The notes: generated by a model not told the origin, from the sequence alone. Positions 9,883-21,258 are shown, numbered from the stretch's first letter. The stretch: 64,000 nucleotides of DNA from Pachyseris speciosa (GCA_016490735.1 JAEMWC010000662.1:123501-187500); one strand, 5' to 3'. Program-made: numbers and translations.

Positions 9883-11028
9883 CTAACAAGGCGTCAATTC
9901 TTCACCAGTGTTCCGAGGACGTGATTGAGAGCGTATCATAAACACTTTAAAATTAAGGTAATTAGCCGGTTGGCAGAGCGAAAGGAATAAATTATTTATC
10001 GCTTTACGGAACTCCTTGCTAACTACGGAATAGATCACAGGATTCGCTGAGGAGTTCAGTATTACAAAAAGCGATATTGTGTAGAGCAGTTTTCCGTAAT
10101 ATTCTCGTTGCACGATTGCCGGCCAAAGCACAATGATCAGGCGAAGAACGTTTAAAGGGAGCATTGTAACCGCAAACACGATAACGAGCGGGGTTAGAAT
10201 TTTCTTGACTCTCTTGTTGTGACTGAGGCGAACACTTTTTACGTTGGCCAGAGAAGTGCATTCTCCCTCATGGCCTCTTTCCAGTTCTTCTTGTTTCATA
10301 GCTTTGATGAATCCATCGGTCTCGTTGATTTTGCGAGTTATGAATAAACAGGTGACAGAAATGATAGTGAGAGGCAAGATATAGGAGAACAAAGTCAGCG
10401 ATCCTATATAAATTCCGCTCAATACTGAGTTACGATCCCACTCCGGCCAAACGGGGCCGCACCAGCCTGGGGGCTCACGATATTCGACAACGAAAAACAG
10501 TGGAAAGCAGAAGACGACGAACGATATCGCCCAAACGCATGCTGCAACGGCCTTCGCTCTTTGAAGCAAAGTCTTGTTCTTGCGTTTTATCATTGGCTTC
10601 ACAGTCACCACTTTGCGGTATCTCTCTATAGCGATGACCGCAATGAACCACACTGACCCGCCGTAGAATATCTCAGGGATTGGATACAGGTAGCGGCACG
10701 TAAACTCACCAAAAGGCCAGTCAAACCAGGTCTTGATAGTGAAGCGTGGAAATGTTAATAGCAATGTGCCGAGGTCGCCGATGGCTAAATTTTGTAAATA
10801 GAAGTCTCCCGGTTGTTTCTTCTTGCCCATCCTGCCGATAACGATGACCACCAGTAGGTTGCCAGCTACTCCAAACAAAGCGATTAGAACTTGAAGAGAT
10901 AGTTTGAAGACAATAAGCTCGAGAGACGCGTCCGCTCTGGGAGCGATGGCAAGAGAATCGTTTCCTAGAGAGGCGTTCGTAGTTGGACAATGCGCCGTCG
11001 AGTAGTCGTCGTTAAATTCACCTGGCAT
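9883..11028 (-). CDS. Rhodopsin-family (class A) peptide-type GPCR, unit A copy
   Basis: A single uninterrupted 381-aa frame with seven hydrophobic segments; the start is the first ATG of the frame. N-glycosylation-type sites occur in the N-terminus (NAS at 18, NDS at 23). Hallmarks are N57 in AGNLLVV (TM1), D85 in LAIGD (TM2), C111 before TM3 (paired with a Cys in EPPGWCGP of loop 2), E135-R136-Y137 replacing DRY, a Pro in TM6 (VFAVTMLPLN) and NPVIY in TM7. It looks most like neuropeptide-type receptors (orexin/NPY/QRFP-like), and the ligand is unknown. It is intronless and antisense inside a laminin intron. It differs from the unit B copy at 10 residues, including Arg95-Phe96 after Pro94 in TM2 where B has Leu-Leu. 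A charged residue there is odd and could affect folding. Confidence 0.93.
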   Translation of the reverse strand: MPGEFNDDYSTAHCPTTNASLGNDSLAIAPRADASLELIVFKLSLQVLIALFGVAGNLLVVIVIGRMGKKKQPGDFYLQNLAIGDLGTLLLTFPRFTIKTWFDWPFGEFTCRYLYPIPEIFYGGSVWFIAVIAIERYRKVVTVKPMIKRKNKTLLQRAKAVAACVWAISFVVFCFPLFFVVEYREPPGWCGPVWPEWDRNSVLSGIYIGSLTLFSYILPLTIISVTCLFITRKINETDGFIKAMKQEELERGHEGECTSLANVKSVRLSHNKRVKKILTPLVIVFAVTMLPLNVLRLIIVLWPAIVQREYYGKLLYTISLFVILNSSANPVIYSVVSKEFRKAINNLFLSLCQPANYLNFKVFMIRSQSRPRNTGEELTPC

Positions 11029-13829
11029 ATTTTAAGTTCCTCAAATGTTCCTTCTTTTAGGACTTGCAGTTATTAAACGTCTCACTGATTTAATTCACGC
11101 GAGGCAGTAAGTGTAGACGCAACGTTTAAAAGTTTAGTTTTCCTACAGTTAGATCGGACCATCTTCGAAGAAAGTGAAGTTTGTTTCTTTCACGTGAAGT
11201 CCCTTAGCTTGCAATGTAGCAAGTGCGCTACTTTCTCCTTAGTTTTTCGAGGTAAAGCGCTGCCGCGATTTAAAGGTAATTAATCAGCCGGTAGTCCTTA
11301 TATCGGTGACTTCCCAAGGTGAACAAAAGGCTGTTTACGTCTGATTTTGAACCATTTAGAGGCCTCGAAAGCTTCGCAGTACCATTTACAGCGTCAAACC
11401 TTTAAATAACACGCAAATTGATGCATCGGGCCCGCTGAAGTGGTATTTTTATTTATCACAGTAAATTACAATTTGATTGGCAGCTGCTAGCAACGATCTT
11501 AACAACAAGTGAATATTTGGATAGGAGAAGTACTGACATACAATGTCATACAAGAGGCTGTCAGAACATCTGCAAATAGCTCAAGCACTGCCGGAGGAAT
11601 TTGGCGTTGTGTCGATTCTACTCGGACTGGCGTCTTTATTGCACAGAGTACTGCTCATCTTACAGATAAAACCCAAACCGGCCCACACTCTGTGTATTCA
11701 CCTTTTCGAGGAAAGATTTATTACCCGTTGTTTGCTTGGTTCTTGAGGTAATTTGCTTCGACTTTTTTTAGCCCGTTTATTTTTTTATGTTTGGACTGAT
11801 TACAGTTTACTCAAGCGAGTGACATGGCGACTTTTCAATTATCCCTCGATACTGAAGTTGCCGGGCTTTTGCGTCCAATGGCATATGTTTCACAAAAGCA
11901 CTCGATCGGATAAATGTAATTAAAAATATTATATCAGGTCTCACGGATGACATTGCAACAAGTTCACGTTAAAAAAAAAAATCTGTTTGAAGCGAAATTT
12001 GTAAACAAACATACGATTTAAAAAACAATACAAGGTTGACAGAAAACCTGTGAATGACTTTGCACATGCTCTGCGTTTTCAAAATACGAGTTAAGTAGCA
12101 ACCACTTCCAGGTTGGGAGCGAGAAAGAAGAATGCGCCGTCCTGTACCCATGTACGTTGTGCTTATTCGAACTATGAAGTTCATCATTTCATTTTGCTGT
12201 TTTGCAGATTAAGTCAAAAGATGCGCTAGTATCCAATGCACGTATGGAGCCTTACATTAGCTCTTGAAATGTCTCTCTTTATTTGACTTCCATGGTTTCC
12301 TTGTGACGGATGACTTCGCACGTTTTTCCTTCCTGTATTCAATATTTCACCGACCTTGTTTTTGTAACTACAGGATTGCATGAATTACACTGAATAAACC
12401 TTGGCAGATGGCAAGCAGGTGCTTTTGATGGGCATGTTCAAAATAATGTTGTAAAACAATTTATTCTCAAGCCATAAAAAATGCAAACGAGTCTTGGTGG
12501 GAATACATCAAGAATAAGGTTTCGCATCCAAAAAAATTGAAAACTTTTTTTCTTTTGGTCAAGCCAAAATAATAATAATAAAAAACATGATGAATGTATG
12601 AAAGGTATGTTCATAAGTACGCGCAAATCGTTGGCTAAATACATGTAGCTTTTAATTAATTAATGTCCACAGTGTTGTTAGTTCTTTAAGGGATGATTAC
12701 TACAAAGAACGGGTGTTTATTCAAAACAGTTTGTTGTACTGGAAGAAATCTGGGTCTACACATAAAATATACGTCGAAAACTAAATTCCCCTTTTTTTTG
12801 ACCGGGTTTCTGCCGCCATTTTCCCCATAGAAAATGCTACATTATGTTCTGTCATCTTTCCTTTAGACATTTATTACTGAATTCTTAATACCACTTTTAA
12901 TTATTATGTCTGTTGTCATATCATGCATTTATAAAGTTCTCTTAGAAGCACGTAAGTGAGTTTTCTACGTCCTATGATTTTTTTGCCGAATCTCTGTCTG
13001 TTCATTTCCCTTTTTTACCGCAGAGGACAATCTCGATTATCCGTTGGAACAGACTCTCTATACAAAACAACTTCCAATCATGTTAAGCTTGCGTGAGTTT
13101 GCATGTTTTCTGGTGCTAATTGGACTAGCTGGGGTCAAAGTTAATCTTTCCGAAGCACGATATGTTGTAAAGCAATTTGTACTTAACTCAAGGCCCGTCA
13201 AAATAGCAGAATTGGAAAAAAACTGGAATAGTCACGTCATATTTCAGTGATCGCTCTTATTTAGTGTACTGATAGCGCATTGGATGTCTGAAGTAGAGAC
13301 ACCCTACGGGTGATCTTTCCGTCTTACAAAATGATGACCATGATGATGATGATGATGACAATGACGAAAATGACGAAGATGGCGATCACGATGGCGATGA
13401 CGGTGATGTTGATGGTGGTGACCCTCTCAATGACATTTTTATCTTTAGCAAATGGAAGTTGAAAATGGGTGTTCTGTTATTGGCCATGATTAAAATTTCA
13501 GACATGTTTTGAGACGTCATCCATCGTCATGGTGACAAATAAGCCAGCTGAATGCACAGAACATGTCAAGAACTGGTGTTAGAGAAAAACTATGAGTAAT
13601 TAATAATTCAGAGTGGAAAATATATATGAATGAAGAGAACTGTTCAATAAAAAACACCCAAACAGATAAAATAGACCTAACCGTCGTTTGGTTGGCTCAC
13701 AGTAAAGTGTTCTTCCAGTCATATTTTTTTGGTGCTGGACAGTTTTGGCGTTGATGAATTTTATGGATGAACATCATTTATCAAATATCTCTCTTTATTG
13801 CAACTAATGACTTATCTTTTTTTTCCCAG
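11029..13829. other. Upstream region of the GPCR and laminin intron (unit A)
   Basis: No gene is recognisable. The 5' flank of the GPCR (to about 11500) is nearly identical in unit B. Several short frames here (for example 11509-11751 and 13044-13250) are conserved between units only because the DNA is, and they match no family I know. A GAT-rich microsatellite lies at about 13333-13430. Confidence 0.5.
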
Positions 13830-13984
13830 AATGTTATGTCCGTCCGATTGCCGTCCACCATCCAAGGAAAGTTTGCATTGGTAGCGAGCTACTTTCACAA
13901 TTCTGATGATGCAGGGATCCTAAGCTTGGTTGTTACAACAGGAGCTGAGACCGTTAAAGCAAAAATGAGCATTCTTTCCTGCAG
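13830..13984 (+). CDS. Laminin alpha, exon 6 (unit A)
   Basis: Acceptor TTCCCAG, donor AG|GTAAGA. Encodes NVMSVRLPSTIQGKFALVAS, YFHNSDDAGILSLVVTTG and KAKMSILSC. It starts in phase 0, matching the end of exon 5, and continues the L4b fold at the place where alpha-5-type laminins read V.V..P..G.Y.LV..Y. It ends with two bases of Arg. First exon inside the duplicated unit. Confidence 0.87.
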
Positions 13985-14216
13985 GTAAGATAAAACAATG
14001 AATACGTGAGGAGATAGAGCAGGGGCACCCAACGACAAGTTTCGGTAGATATCTGTTCGGCGGAGGGTAGTTCGCCTTAGGCTTTGGGCATCGATTAAAG
14101 AGTGCTCTCGGATTTTCCGTAACTGAAACGTGGCCTGAAAGATTCACAGTGGGGAAATTATAGCCCCTGCGGTTTTTGGAAAGGTCGTAATTACTGTTTT
14201 TGGCGGTCAAAACAAT

Positions 14217-14988
14217 AGAATTGAGGAGGAGGAGGGAAAACAAAAGAATTGAGGAGGAGGAGGTAGAGGGAAAACAATAGGAGGAGGAGGAGGAGGAGGG
14301 AAAACAATACGATTGAGGAGGAGGAGGAGGAGGGAAAACAAAAGAATTTCGTAGTTGTTGGAGCTTTCGTTGTCAATAAATGTATTTTTATTCAATTCAA
14401 ATCTCTGTGTATTTGGATCATTTTTCTATTCGCTGAGAAAAGGCAATAAAGTTTGTTTCTCACTCAAGAAACGTGTAATTCATATTAGTCGCGTGTTTAT
14501 ATTGATCGTTCCAAACAACATAAGCCGTCTATTGTCGTTGTTGAATGGCAGTGGTTTTAAGGATGTCCCAAGGGCTTTTTACTGCAGAGTTCGTATGCAA
14601 ATATAGGGCAGTTTGGATCACTAGTTTTGAATAATTAGTGACTAACGGAGCGGAAAGCAAGGTTGACGCTACCAACGAAAAGCGCGTTTTTATTTTGAAC
14701 ACATAATAGATTCTACATGAGCCAATCATGGTCAAAAGAGACCGGGCACGCCTAGGCGAACCTATTGTTTTTATTGTAGAAGTGCGTCGCTGATTAGTAG
14801 ACCTCGACACTTATAAGTATGGAGGAAATCCAAATTAGTATGCAGGAAGACACTTTTGCCGAGTATCTTTATTAGTATGCAGGAAATCCAAAATGTTAGA
14901 GTGTGGAAATCCAAATTAGTATGCAGGAAATCCGAGAAAATCAGAGGAAATCCCAAATCAGGCTTATCTTTTAACATAGTATACTACT
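14217..14988. mobile_element. Right half of a deleted Polinton-like element (unit A)
   Basis: Collinear with the right part of 38349-44953 in unit B, ending in the same terminal sequence (CATAGTATACTACT) followed by CACTAT at 14989-14994. The left TIR, internal gene piece and Ngaro-like insertion are absent. Unit A jumps from GGTCAAAAC straight to AATAGAATTGAGG. In unit B both edges carry AAAAC, so the loss looks like a deletion at a 5-bp microhomology. Confidence 0.85.
14222..14345. repeat. Polypurine minisatellite of deleted Polinton-like element (unit A)
   Basis: GAGGAGGAGG blocks separated by GGGAAAACAATAG or GGGAAAACAAAAGAATT. The same unit occurs at 25479-25668 in the long element and at 44048-44310 in unit B. 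The strand is almost pure purine. Confidence 0.9.
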
Positions 14989-15737
14989 CACTATTCACCT
15001 TCACTTAGGTGAATAATTGTTAATTAATGCGCCGTCTTGGCGAGTGGGCAAACAAAACAGAAATTACAGTGTTTGTATGCAAAACCTTTGTCAAAAAAAA
15101 AAAAACTGTGAAGCGCCTGTTCCTCAGCAAAAACTATATTACTAATTAATGGTGCTAGGCAAAGGGTTCCACTGACAACATTGAAGGATTTACGGCCGTG
15201 CCAGAAAACGTCCTCTAGCTTTTTGAATTTTTCCATAAAAGAATTACAGACAAATGCACTTATGGAAAGAATTAAAATGCTACCAGCGAAGGTGTCCATG
15301 AAAAATTCAGTTCATGAATATTTCAGGGCTAACGTTTTACGGCAATTATTTGACATCATATGCCCATACAAACACTGTAAATTCCTTACGCTTCGCCTAC
15401 CCGCCAAGATGGATTCTATTACTGGCCTATCACAATTAACAGATTCCAGTAGCGCAGTACCCAATTCGAATTCGGGGACAAGTGCACAAGCAAGACGCGA
15501 TTTGGTTGTGTTTTGTTTGTCATTGGTTGAGAAAGTGGCGCTAGTTTTATTTTGATAAGCAATCAAAGAGCGAAATAAAGCAAAACACCAAGGCAAACGA
15601 GAACTACTTTCGACACTCAACTGGAAACCGCACAACACTCAATCAGCCATTTTATTCATCATTCAATTAGTCCATGTCAGTCATTCTGTTAGTGATTCAG
15701 TCAGGCAAAGCGAGTCTGAGTCAGTCAGTCAGTAGAC

Positions 15738-15825
15738 TGTGGGGTGGGAGAAATACACGCGCGCGCGAAATTGCGAGGAGACGTCCTCGCAATTTTACCC
15801 GCGCGTGTATTTCTCCCGCCCCACA
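15738..15825. repeat. Near-perfect 88-bp hairpin (unit A)
   Basis: The arms are inverted copies (TGTGGGGTGGGAGAAATACA and TGTATTTCTCCCGCCCCACA) meeting at the palindromic centre GAGGAGACGTCCTC with almost no loop. Flanked by CAGT repeats (15715-15734 and 15855-15905). Confidence 0.92.
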
Positions 15826-15854
15826 ATCCATCGCCGAAATTAGAGACTACTCGC

Positions 15855-15905
15855 AGTCTAGTCAGTCAGTTATTCAGTCAGTCAGTCAGTCAGTCAGTCA
15901 GTCTG
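15855..15905. repeat. CAGT tetranucleotide microsatellite (unit A)
   Basis: About twelve tandem CAGT units with a few interruptions. The array is shorter in unit B (45815-45858). Confidence 0.9.
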
Positions 15906-16003
15906 ACTGTCAATTATTATTTGGGTAACCACCCTATTGTTGGAAAAATACAGAAATTGAATATCACGCCCCATCATCTCTACATTGTTTTTGTTTATTT
16001 AAG

Positions 16004-16121
16004 GTATCGCTTTGGCTGCCGTCAAGTCGCGATCGATGACGGCCACGACGTCTACGTCTTCATCGCAAATCCAAAAGACGTAACCACTGTCAGCATAAGC
16101 ACCAGATTTACAGTCGCTTTG
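16004..16121 (+). CDS. Laminin alpha, exon 7 (unit A)
   Basis: Acceptor ATTTAAG, donor TTG|GTGAGT. The leading G completes Arg from exon 6; then YRFGCRQVAIDDGHDVYVFI and ANPKDVTTVSISTRFTVAL. The C.Y.FGCR.V pattern is the L4b cysteine signature. 118 bp, phase 0 at the end. Confidence 0.87.
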
Positions 16122-16299
16122 GTGAGTTGAATTCAATGCACGAGTCCGATGAAAACTTCCAAACGGAAGAACGGTCACTAACAGAATAAATAATGGTTCC
16201 ATAACCAGCACCACAGCAAAAAATACTGAACAGCTCAGTTCCATTCGAATGATTTCTTTCTCGCATTCAAACGCTTTAACCACCTTGTACAGCACAGTA

Positions 16300-16790
16300 A
16301 AGCAATGCTCAGTGGCTTTCATTTGAATGGTCACAATTTGTAATTAGGTTTTGATCTCTAGAGTCAGAATCACCTTGTACAGCATAACAAACAGCTCCAC
16401 AGGGAAGTACTGCTCAGTAGCTTTCATTTGAATGGTCAAACTTTAGGTTTTGATCTCAAACGTTGGAAGCACCTTGCACAGCACAATAAACAGCATCACA
16501 GGAAAGTACTGCTCAGTAGCTTTCATTTGAATGGTCAAACTTTAGGTTTTGATCTCAAACGTCGGAAGCACCTTGCACAGCATAATAAACAGCTCAGCAG
16601 GAAAGTACTGCTCAGTGGCTTTCATTTGAATGATCACACTTTAGGTTTTGATCTCAAAAGTCAACAGCACCTTGCACAGCATAATAAACAGCTCAGCAGG
16701 AAAGTACTGCTCAGTGGCTTTCATTTGAATGATCACACTTTAGGTTTTGATCTCAAAAGTCAACAGCACCTTGTACAAAATAATTAACAT
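16300..16790. repeat. 99-bp tandem repeat, about five units (unit A)
   Basis: GTACTGCTCAG recurs at exact 99-bp spacing (about 16411, 16510, 16609 and 16708), and each unit contains TTTCATTTGAATG and TAGGTTTTGATCTC. Because 99 is divisible by three, a 33-residue repeat stays open across it (16428-16787), but this is a period effect inside a laminin intron. Unit B has fewer units. Confidence 0.92.
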
Positions 16791-16799
16791 GTACACTGA

Positions 16800-19210
16800 A
16801 AAGTACCACTCATTAGAGTTCATTTGAAAGATCAAACTGAAAGATTTCGTCCACGAATCACTGTTGGATCCACCTTGAGGAGCATTACCTTAATGACTGA
16901 AAATCATTATGTACAGCATTATGGAAACGAGAAAATACAGCGTATAGCTGCCAACATTTTCTGAGTCAAATGCGTGAGATTTTCGTCTTCTCATGACCAG
17001 AGTTTCCGAAAATGTTCCGGCGACTTTCGACGATTTCTCGAAGACGTCCGAACGCTACAGAATACGCCCGAAGATGTTTCGATGACTTCCAAACACTTCT
17101 GAAGCTATTTGCTACTTTTCCAGCCCCTCAAATGCGAACTAAAACGCGACATTTTAGCGCGTTCTGATACAATAAGGACTCAAACTCGTCATTCAGCGCC
17201 GTTTGTTGGTACATTTACGGGAAATATTGAATTGAATTTTTAGTTGATAATGTGTTAAAGACCAAGTCATCCGGATTTCTAAGTCAGGCGTGAGAAATTG
17301 TCCTTAATGCGTGTGATCGACGTCTTTGGTCCGCAAGCGTGAGGCTCACGCATAATGCGTGAGAGTTGGCAGGTATAACAGCGCGGTAATGAAAGTATTG
17401 CTTTGCGGTCAATTATTTGAATAGTGGGATATTTTCCACAGAGGTAATAGTTAGAGTCGCAGTAATTTCGACATGGCTTATCGGCAGTATTTGTAGCATA
17501 TTTGTATTTGCTTATCTGCAGTATTTGTAGCACACACTGGCTAGTGGGGCCGAGCAAATCCATCCAACAAATAATTACGCATCCTCCCATCACGCATTCC
17601 GTCAATCGTGGCGCTGAAACTCTTCAGTCCTTACTTACCGTGTCTTCAGGACTGGCTGGATCTTTGGAAACGTGTTCCTTATTATAGGAAAATAGAACTT
17701 TTGGTAAAATTTAAGACCCAAAAAACCTTAATTATAGATAGTGCGAGTTGAATCATGGACTTAAATCTAACTAAAATGAAATTACCGGGAGAAACACGGT
17801 AGAATAATGATAAAGATAATGATCATGATCATGACTTTATAAGGGTGACACAATTACTGGTAGCCCAGTAGTTTACATTGTGGCCCACAAATAATGACAG
17901 AAACAAATAATTCAAATAAACACAGCGTGACAAGAGTCCCAACTGGCCGGAGGCAAACCAGTTGACTATTCATAAGGATAATCGAAGAGTTGAACCAGGG
18001 ACTGCCCAGAACAACACCAGCTAGCGGCCAGTGCGGGATTTGAACCGCATTGAAATCCAGCGCTCTAACCGCACGGCCATCCTGCCTCACTGAAATAGCG
18101 AGAATTAACGCGAGTGTTGTAATATCGTACTCTTTCACGAGGAAGAGTCGTGGATGATGCCAATGATAGTTTGTCAAGAAAACACGGAACCAAATGATGG
18201 TTGACTGAAAGATTCCTCTGATATCGATCAAGAATTCCTTTATGTGTTATAAATGATTTATTATTCTGATTAAAACATGTTTGACAAAAGGAGCTGGTTT
18301 TAAATTTCCTCACTGGCGTTATCAAGGTTTTGGATAATCTATCTAGTTTTATGGGAGAACATTGATGGACATTAACGTCACTGATAAAGCTCCTCTTTGT
18401 TAAGGTCGTAAAAATGTATGCTCACGAAATTATCGTAAATTAAATTTGCCTTAATTTCCTGTAATAGGGAGTACTTAATCTTTTGGTTGTCTCCGGGATT
18501 AATTATTAGGTTTCGTTTCTCTTCTGACACGGCGATTTTAATCTCCACTGTGTTCAGGTGAAAGAAGTTGAATGCTTCAAGAAACTCTCTCGTGTAAACT
18601 AAACTGAGCGGTTTTTGTAAAACTTGCGTTTAATTCCTTTCGGACGCACCAGTCAACTAAATAAACTATAAAAAATATTAGCTTTCTGTCCCAAGCACGT
18701 TTTAAAGGTATATTTATAGACACAAATGAGGCTTGATCTATTCCGTTTCTGAAGCCGAAAATTTCAGTTGCGAAAAATGTTTAGGGAAAGGATTCTTTAT
18801 CTCAAAATTTCCGAATTGCTGTCGGCTTTCCAGCTGGTGTTATTTTTCAACTTTAAATGTCGTTTTTGCCCCTCTGAAACAAAAGGAAGTAAATTTTGTG
18901 CTATCTTCGAAAATTTAAGGTAACATTTCGTTGGTTTTTCATGACAATTTTTCAAACTATCTGACCTGAGACGGGTTCATCGAAACGAGTAACCTCACTT
19001 TAGAAAGTACTGGGATCGAGAGTACTACGCAAATGATTGTGGGACTCGGCGACTCCGATGCGAGGAGTTTCCGAAGCTACTCGTTCACAACGCCACACAG
19101 TAGCTTTCATGTTTCACCATTTTCATAGTTCGCGTCCTTCCATGCTAAACAATCCCGCAATCACTTGCGCGCCCACTCTTGTTCCCAGGCTACCACTCTT
19201 TTTCAAAGTG
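16800..19210. other. Laminin intron 7 (unit A), non-coding
   Basis: Contains a minus-strand SINE (17835-18090) and no other recognisable gene. A conserved minus-strand frame in unit B (48611-48889) is interrupted in unit A, which argues against coding. 18,900-19,200 contains short unique sequence only. Confidence 0.5.
17835..18090 (-). mobile_element. tRNA-Ser/Leu-type SINE (unit A)
   Basis: The minus-strand head has an A box TGGCCGTGCGGTTAGAGC and a B-box region. Relative to the unit B copy it lacks about 12 bp inside the B box (GGTTCAAATCC remains, whereas B reads GGATTCAAATCCC). The tail carries GATCATGATCAT-type repeats. It is not a functional tRNA. Confidence 0.75.
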
Positions 19211-19220
19211 AGCTATTGGC

Positions 19221-19298
19221 AACCTCGTTCCCAGGGTCTCTCATCTTCCCGTCTCGCTCCAGGGGACGAAAAGAGGAGGCATCCTGGGAACGAGGTTG
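19221..19298. mobile_element. 78-bp MITE with 10-bp flanking repeat (unit A)
   Basis: Inverted ends AACCTCGTTCCCAGG and CCTGGGAACGAGGTTG. Flanked by AGCTATTGGC at 19211-19220 and 19299-19308. The same TIR motif ends the larger MITE at 30542-30797, so the two are probably one family. Confidence 0.85.
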
Positions 19299-19360
19299 AG
19301 CTATTGGCTACAACTCTTATATGTGCCCTTCAACATTTATTTGGTTCCGCCTTTCTCTAG

Positions 19361-19579
19361 GATTTCATCACTGCTATTCCGCTGTCCGATTGGGATCAGG
19401 AGCTGCTGACACCAACCGAACAGTGTGCCAGTAACGGATATTCTTGTATCCAGACGTCGTATCCAGAACCAACGGATGCCGTGAAAATCGAGATCGAAGA
19501 TCGTTCCTCAGGCGGCGATAGAGCTCCTTATTACATTATGGACCGCAGGGCGAGGCTGAAGCATCTTAAAAAGGGCGAG
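19361..19579 (+). CDS. Laminin alpha, exon 8 (unit A)
   Basis: Acceptor CTCTAG, donor GAG|GTAGGT; 73 codons, phase 0. Encodes DFITAIPLSDWDQELLTPTE, QCASNGYSCIQTSYPEPTDA and a charged C-terminal stretch (RRARLKHLKKGE). It matches the variable linker between the two halves of L4b, with a C....C pair. The protein sequence is identical in unit B. Confidence 0.87.
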
Positions 19580-19892
19580 GTAGGTTTGAAATGTGACAAA
19601 ATAGACGCTGGTAAAACTTTGTTAAGCTAACGCTAGAGAAGCTGTAATGCTGAGTAGCTTAGATTGGAGGTGGATTTTATTCACAGCTTCAAACTATAGA
19701 GCCAACTAGCCTTGTAGAACAGAACAAGCTCCACGAAACAAATGTGCCGCGTAAAAACCTCTTAAAGCAGGCTACCTCTAAAAGAAATCTCAATTCCTGA
19801 TTTGGTACAAAATGGAAAGGTGTGGCGATCTAAAACGAATGGAATTTATGCAACGGACTGTACTTATTACTAGCTTCTATTTGAACTGTCAA

Positions 19893-19897
19893 ACTCT

Positions 19898-19937
<40 letters not shown>

Positions 19938-19945
19938 AATGATGA
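19893..19945. repeat. GAT microsatellite (unit A)
   Basis: Uninterrupted GAT triplets in the intron between laminin exons 8 and 9; also in unit B at 50151-50199. Confidence 0.95.
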
Positions 19946-20225
19946 TGCGCATGTTAACATGTAATCAACTGCGAATTACAATAAAATTACAATGTTAAAT
20001 ACAAGTAAATAGATGAAGCGACAAAAGAAAAATGAATAAATAAATAAACAAACAAACAAGTAAATAAAAATCCTCTACATAAACACAGATTAAAAAGATG
20101 GATCTTGAGATACATTTTAAAACTATTTAAAGTGGTGATTCATATCACAGGATTGTCGAAGTGATGAGTGCATGGCTGGCAAACCACCCAGTATAAATTA
20201 TATTGAATTTGTCTCTTATTTTCAG

Positions 20226-20504
20226 AAAACTGTGCACGTTTCTGGCACCGCACGTTCCGGGCGCTATTACGTCATCGTGCACTTCTACCAACCGAATTAC
20301 CTGTCGTTCCTTGGAAAGGTTGTCGTCAGTGGACAGGGCGCCGCGTCAGTTCTGCTAACCTTCCGCTACTGTCCTTACGTGTCAGGCTGCAGAGCAATAG
20401 GCACCTCACAGCACAGGGAAGGAATGAGCGAATCAGTGTACATTGGACGACAGAGCAACATTCTTATCAGCATCGTGATTCCGGGAGACAAGGGTGTTTG
20501 GATT
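20226..20504 (+). CDS. Laminin alpha, exon 9 (unit A): second L4b half
   Basis: Acceptor TTTTCAG, donor ATT|GTAAGT; 93 codons. Encodes TARSGRYYVIVHFYQPNYLS, then FRYCPYVSGCRAIG and SNILISIVIPGDKGVWI. GRY..(V/L).HFYQP and FCP...GCR are highly characteristic of the second L4b half in laminin alpha-5. Phase 0 at both ends. Confidence 0.92.
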
Positions 20505-20919
20505 GTAAGTGGCTTAGAAATCAGTTATTTCTATGACTTCTAAAGTAGGCTGCACCCTGTCATCATTTTCATAAAACTGATATTCAAAGGTTCTTTAGTG
20601 GGTGCCGAAAATATGCTTTCTTGTCTGTTTTGATTTTTTTTCAGTTACCTCACTCTGTGATTTTATTGGTTAGCAAAACTCGCGCCATTTTCTCAACCAA
20701 TTGTGGCACGCGGTCAGAGGTCGACAATATGCAATTGCTTCGAATTGTGTCTGGTTGATTGCGCTGTCTACGCCATTAATCAGAATAGCTGCCAAATAGC
20801 AAGCTAATACAGGCAACGGACGGTCGGTTATGGACATAATTATGCGGTCGGCAGCATTTACGAGTGACCAGACGGTTACGAAAGCAAACAACTGGATCTT
20901 TCTTTCCTTTGCATTACAG

Positions 20920-21258
20920 GATTACGTTCTACTGGTTCCGGTGTCGTCGTTTTCTCCTTCTCTCCTCGAAATTAAACCCATTGACGTAACACAAGACTTC
21001 ATTCAAGACTGTGGCCAGCACAATTTTTACCTCAAGGAATCGTCATCACAATTCTGCCTCAGCTCTTCTTTCACCATCACTTCAAGATTCAACAATGGCG
21101 CCTTAGCCTGTGACTGTGATAGACTGGGCTCTACTCAAACAAGCTGTCAATCATTTGGCGGACAATGCGCTTGCCGGCCAAACGTGATTGGTCGAGCGTG
21201 TGACAGATGTAAAAGCGGTTACAATGGGTTTCCACACTGTCGGAAAGTTGCCTCTTGA
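20920..21258 (+). CDS. Laminin alpha, exon 10 (unit A): end of L4b plus LE repeat, then stop
   Basis: Acceptor ATTACAG. Encodes DYVLLVPVSSFSPSLLEIKP, a FIQDCG...FCLSS segment, FNNGALACDCDRLGST and an LE repeat (CQSFGGQCACRPNVIGRACDRCKSGYNGFPHC), then RKVAS and two stop codons (TGATGA). Known alpha chains go straight on with further LE repeats (after GFPNC the next residues are normally RPC.C). Here no good splice donor precedes the stop. The chain would end in the short arm without coiled coil or LG domains, either as a truncated secreted form or a broken gene. Confidence 0.9.
   Translation, partial: DYVLLVPVSSFSPSLLEIKPIDVTQDFIQDCGQHNFYLKESSSQFCLSSSFTITSRFNNGALACDCDRLGSTQTSCQSFGGQCACRPNVIGRACDRCKSGYNGFPHCRKVAS

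Noticed and set aside
13044..13250. Extra laminin exon or small secreted protein (also 36712-36915)
   Set aside because: Exon 5 and exon 6 already join in phase and in domain order without it; a codon is lost between units and no family matches.
14191..14395. Ser/Pro/Phe-rich proteins on the minus strand (also 25334-25701 and 43846-44432)
   Set aside because: Translations of the polypurine minisatellite; low complexity in several frames at once.
16428..16787. 119-aa repetitive protein
   Set aside because: The frame is open only because the tandem period (99 bp) is divisible by three; it lies in an intron and unit B has a different unit count.
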